Source of the DNA: Patescibacteria group bacterium
Lineage (GTDB): Bacteria > Patescibacteriota > Minisyncoccia > Phycocordibacterales > GWA1-40-21
Assembly (NCBI GenBank): GCA_018971765.1
Contig: JAGXAA010000021.1
Location: forward strand, 1 to 12,563
DNA: 12,563 bases
Direction of reading: 5' to 3'
Below the pieces are notes generated by a model. The model saw only the letters and a list, made by a program, of their open reading frames with translations, did not search any database and had not been told where the DNA came from. Numbering within the stretch: the first letter of the stretch is position 1; the number at the start of each line of letters is the position of its first letter. Made by a program: the position numbers and the translations under genes. This document shows positions 11,614 through 12,563 of the stretch, piece after piece.

Positions 11614-11720
11614 TGCGTTGCATGGTTAACGCCTTAGGGTGGCTGACGATTAGTTGCGGATTTTCGGAAAAATTGGAAGAAAATATGTTTAGCGTTTTTA
11701 TCAACCTAAAATAAGAACAC

Positions 11721-11750
11721 TGGAACCTATAACATAATCAGTAGTATAAT
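11721..11750 (+). promoter_or_regulatory. Candidate promoter of the recombinase gene
   Basis: A perfect TATAAT lies at 11745-11750. The only -35 candidate is a poor TGGAAC (11721-11726) 18 nt upstream. With a start near 11757 the message would have only about 4 nt before the ATG at 11761, that is, it would be nearly leaderless. This fits the absence of a ribosome-binding site. Confidence 0.4.
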
Positions 11751-11760
11751 TGCAACGCTT

Positions 11761-12563
11761 ATGAATTTGGAACAACTAAGAAGGCAATATTTGGAACATT
11801 TGGAAATTGAGAAAGGCAGGAGCATGAAAACTGTCGCGAATTACGAAAGATACCTGACTCGCTTCTTCTCTTTTTCAAAAATCAATGACCCGAAGGACAT
11901 TACCGACGATCTGTTGAGAGAATACCGCTTGTGGCTCAACCGCCAATTATCGCGCGAAATAATTGACGGTCGCAAGGAAAATCTGAAGAAAAATACTCAG
12001 AATTATTATCTTATCGCTCTCCGCTCTTTTCTTAAATATATGATAAAGCGAGGAGTTAAGACTCTTTCTCCAGAGCGGATTGAACTCGCGAAAATCGGCG
12101 AGAGATCGCTTGATCTTATCACACCGGAGGAACTTGGCCTGTTGATTAACGCTCCGGATACGAGTAATTTGAAAGGTTTGAGAGACAGAGCGATTTTAGA
12201 ATTGCTTTTTTCCACCGGTCTCCGAGTTTCCGAACTCTGTTCCCTACCGAGAGACATTAGCTTGAAAACGGACGAATTTTCCATAAGAGGAAAAGGCGAC
12301 AAAATCAGAGTTGTCTTTATTTCCGATGACGCAAAAACTGTCATAAAAAATTACTTGAATGAAAGAAAAGATATGGATGACGCCCTTTTTGTTCAAGTTT
12401 CAAATCCAAATTCCGAAAAATTTCAAAAATCAAAAACTTTGCGATTGACCACTCGTTCAGTGGAAAGAATCGTCAAACATTACGCCATCAAAGCCGGCAT
12501 TTCCAAGAAAGTCACTCCGCACGTCATTCGCCACTCTTTCGCCACCGACCTGCTCTCAAATGG
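11761..12563 (+). CDS. Tyrosine recombinase, XerC/XerD-like (3' end cut off)
   Basis: This is a site-specific recombinase of the lambda-integrase/Xer superfamily, divergent from tuf and truncated by the window end (267 codons seen of an expected 300 or so). The N-terminal SAM-like core-binding domain (about 1-100) has EIEKGRSMKTVANYERYLTR and YYLIALRSFLKYMIKRG. The catalytic domain starts at about 118 (LITPEEL). Active-site residues seen are Arg155 (STGLRVSEL), Lys178 in the beta-hairpin (RGKGDKIR) and His254/Arg257 (TPHVIRHSFATDLL). The second His/Trp and the nucleophilic Tyr would lie beyond the edge. It could be the chromosomal dimer-resolution Xer enzyme, for which its place beside core genes is suitable, or a mobile-element integrase; no attachment site is visible. 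Confidence 0.93.
   Translation, partial: MNLEQLRRQYLEHLEIEKGRSMKTVANYERYLTRFFSFSKINDPKDITDDLLREYRLWLNRQLSREIIDGRKENLKKNTQNYYLIALRSFLKYMIKRGVKTLSPERIELAKIGERSLDLITPEELGLLINAPDTSNLKGLRDRAILELLFSTGLRVSELCSLPRDISLKTDEFSIRGKGDKIRVVFISDDAKTVIKNYLNERKDMDDALFVQVSNPNSEKFQKSKTLRLTTRSVERIVKHYAIKAGISKKVTPHVIRHSFATDLLSN

Overview
The window looks like part of a Candidate Phyla Radiation (Patescibacteria) chromosome, most likely a Parcubacteria/Paceibacteria-type genome. This rests on moderate to low G+C, compact same-strand ribosomal genes, Lys/Ala-rich extensions on several ribosomal proteins, A/T-rich start regions almost without Shine-Dalgarno sequences, and tuf directly preceding rpsJ. UGA ends rplC, rplP and rplE, so the code is standard and not the UGA=Gly code of Gracilibacteria/Absconditabacteria. 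The assignment is an inference from gene style, not from a database search.

Almost everything is on the minus strand, so the region reads from right to left. At 11380-2923 lies a translation supercluster: tuf, the complete S10 operon (rpsJ, rplC, rplD, rplW, rplB, rpsS, rplV, rpsC, rplP, rpmC, rpsQ) and the first three genes of the spc operon (rplN, rplX, rplE). The spc cluster stops there: no rpsN, rpsH, rplF and so on follow. A likely tuf promoter with an extended -10 lies at 11586-11613, and a similar one inside the operon (6892-6919) could separately drive rpsS onward.

Downstream of rplE comes a 372-bp gap with a 19-bp perfect inverted repeat (a possible operon-end hairpin) and a good sigma-70-type promoter. 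It drives a signalling operon: a stand-alone CheY-like receiver, a four-helix membrane protein and a PAS-containing membrane histidine kinase whose H-box and G1-box are atypical. A tRNA-Ala(CGC) gene follows, and the left edge is unresolved. To the right of tuf, across a 380-bp divergent region, starts a plus-strand XerC/XerD-like tyrosine recombinase cut by the window end.

The most unusual content is between genes. Four intergenic spacers of the ribosomal operon (rpsJ/rplC, rplC/rplD, rplB/rpsS, rplX/rplE) carry one family of imperfect palindromes made of heptads: TAG recurs every 7 bases on one arm and CTA every 7 bases on the other. Two members share an identical 17-nt centre. I do not recognise this as a named element. 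A separate 129-bp element with 20-bp terminal inverted repeats sits between rplB and rpsS, next to one of these palindromes.
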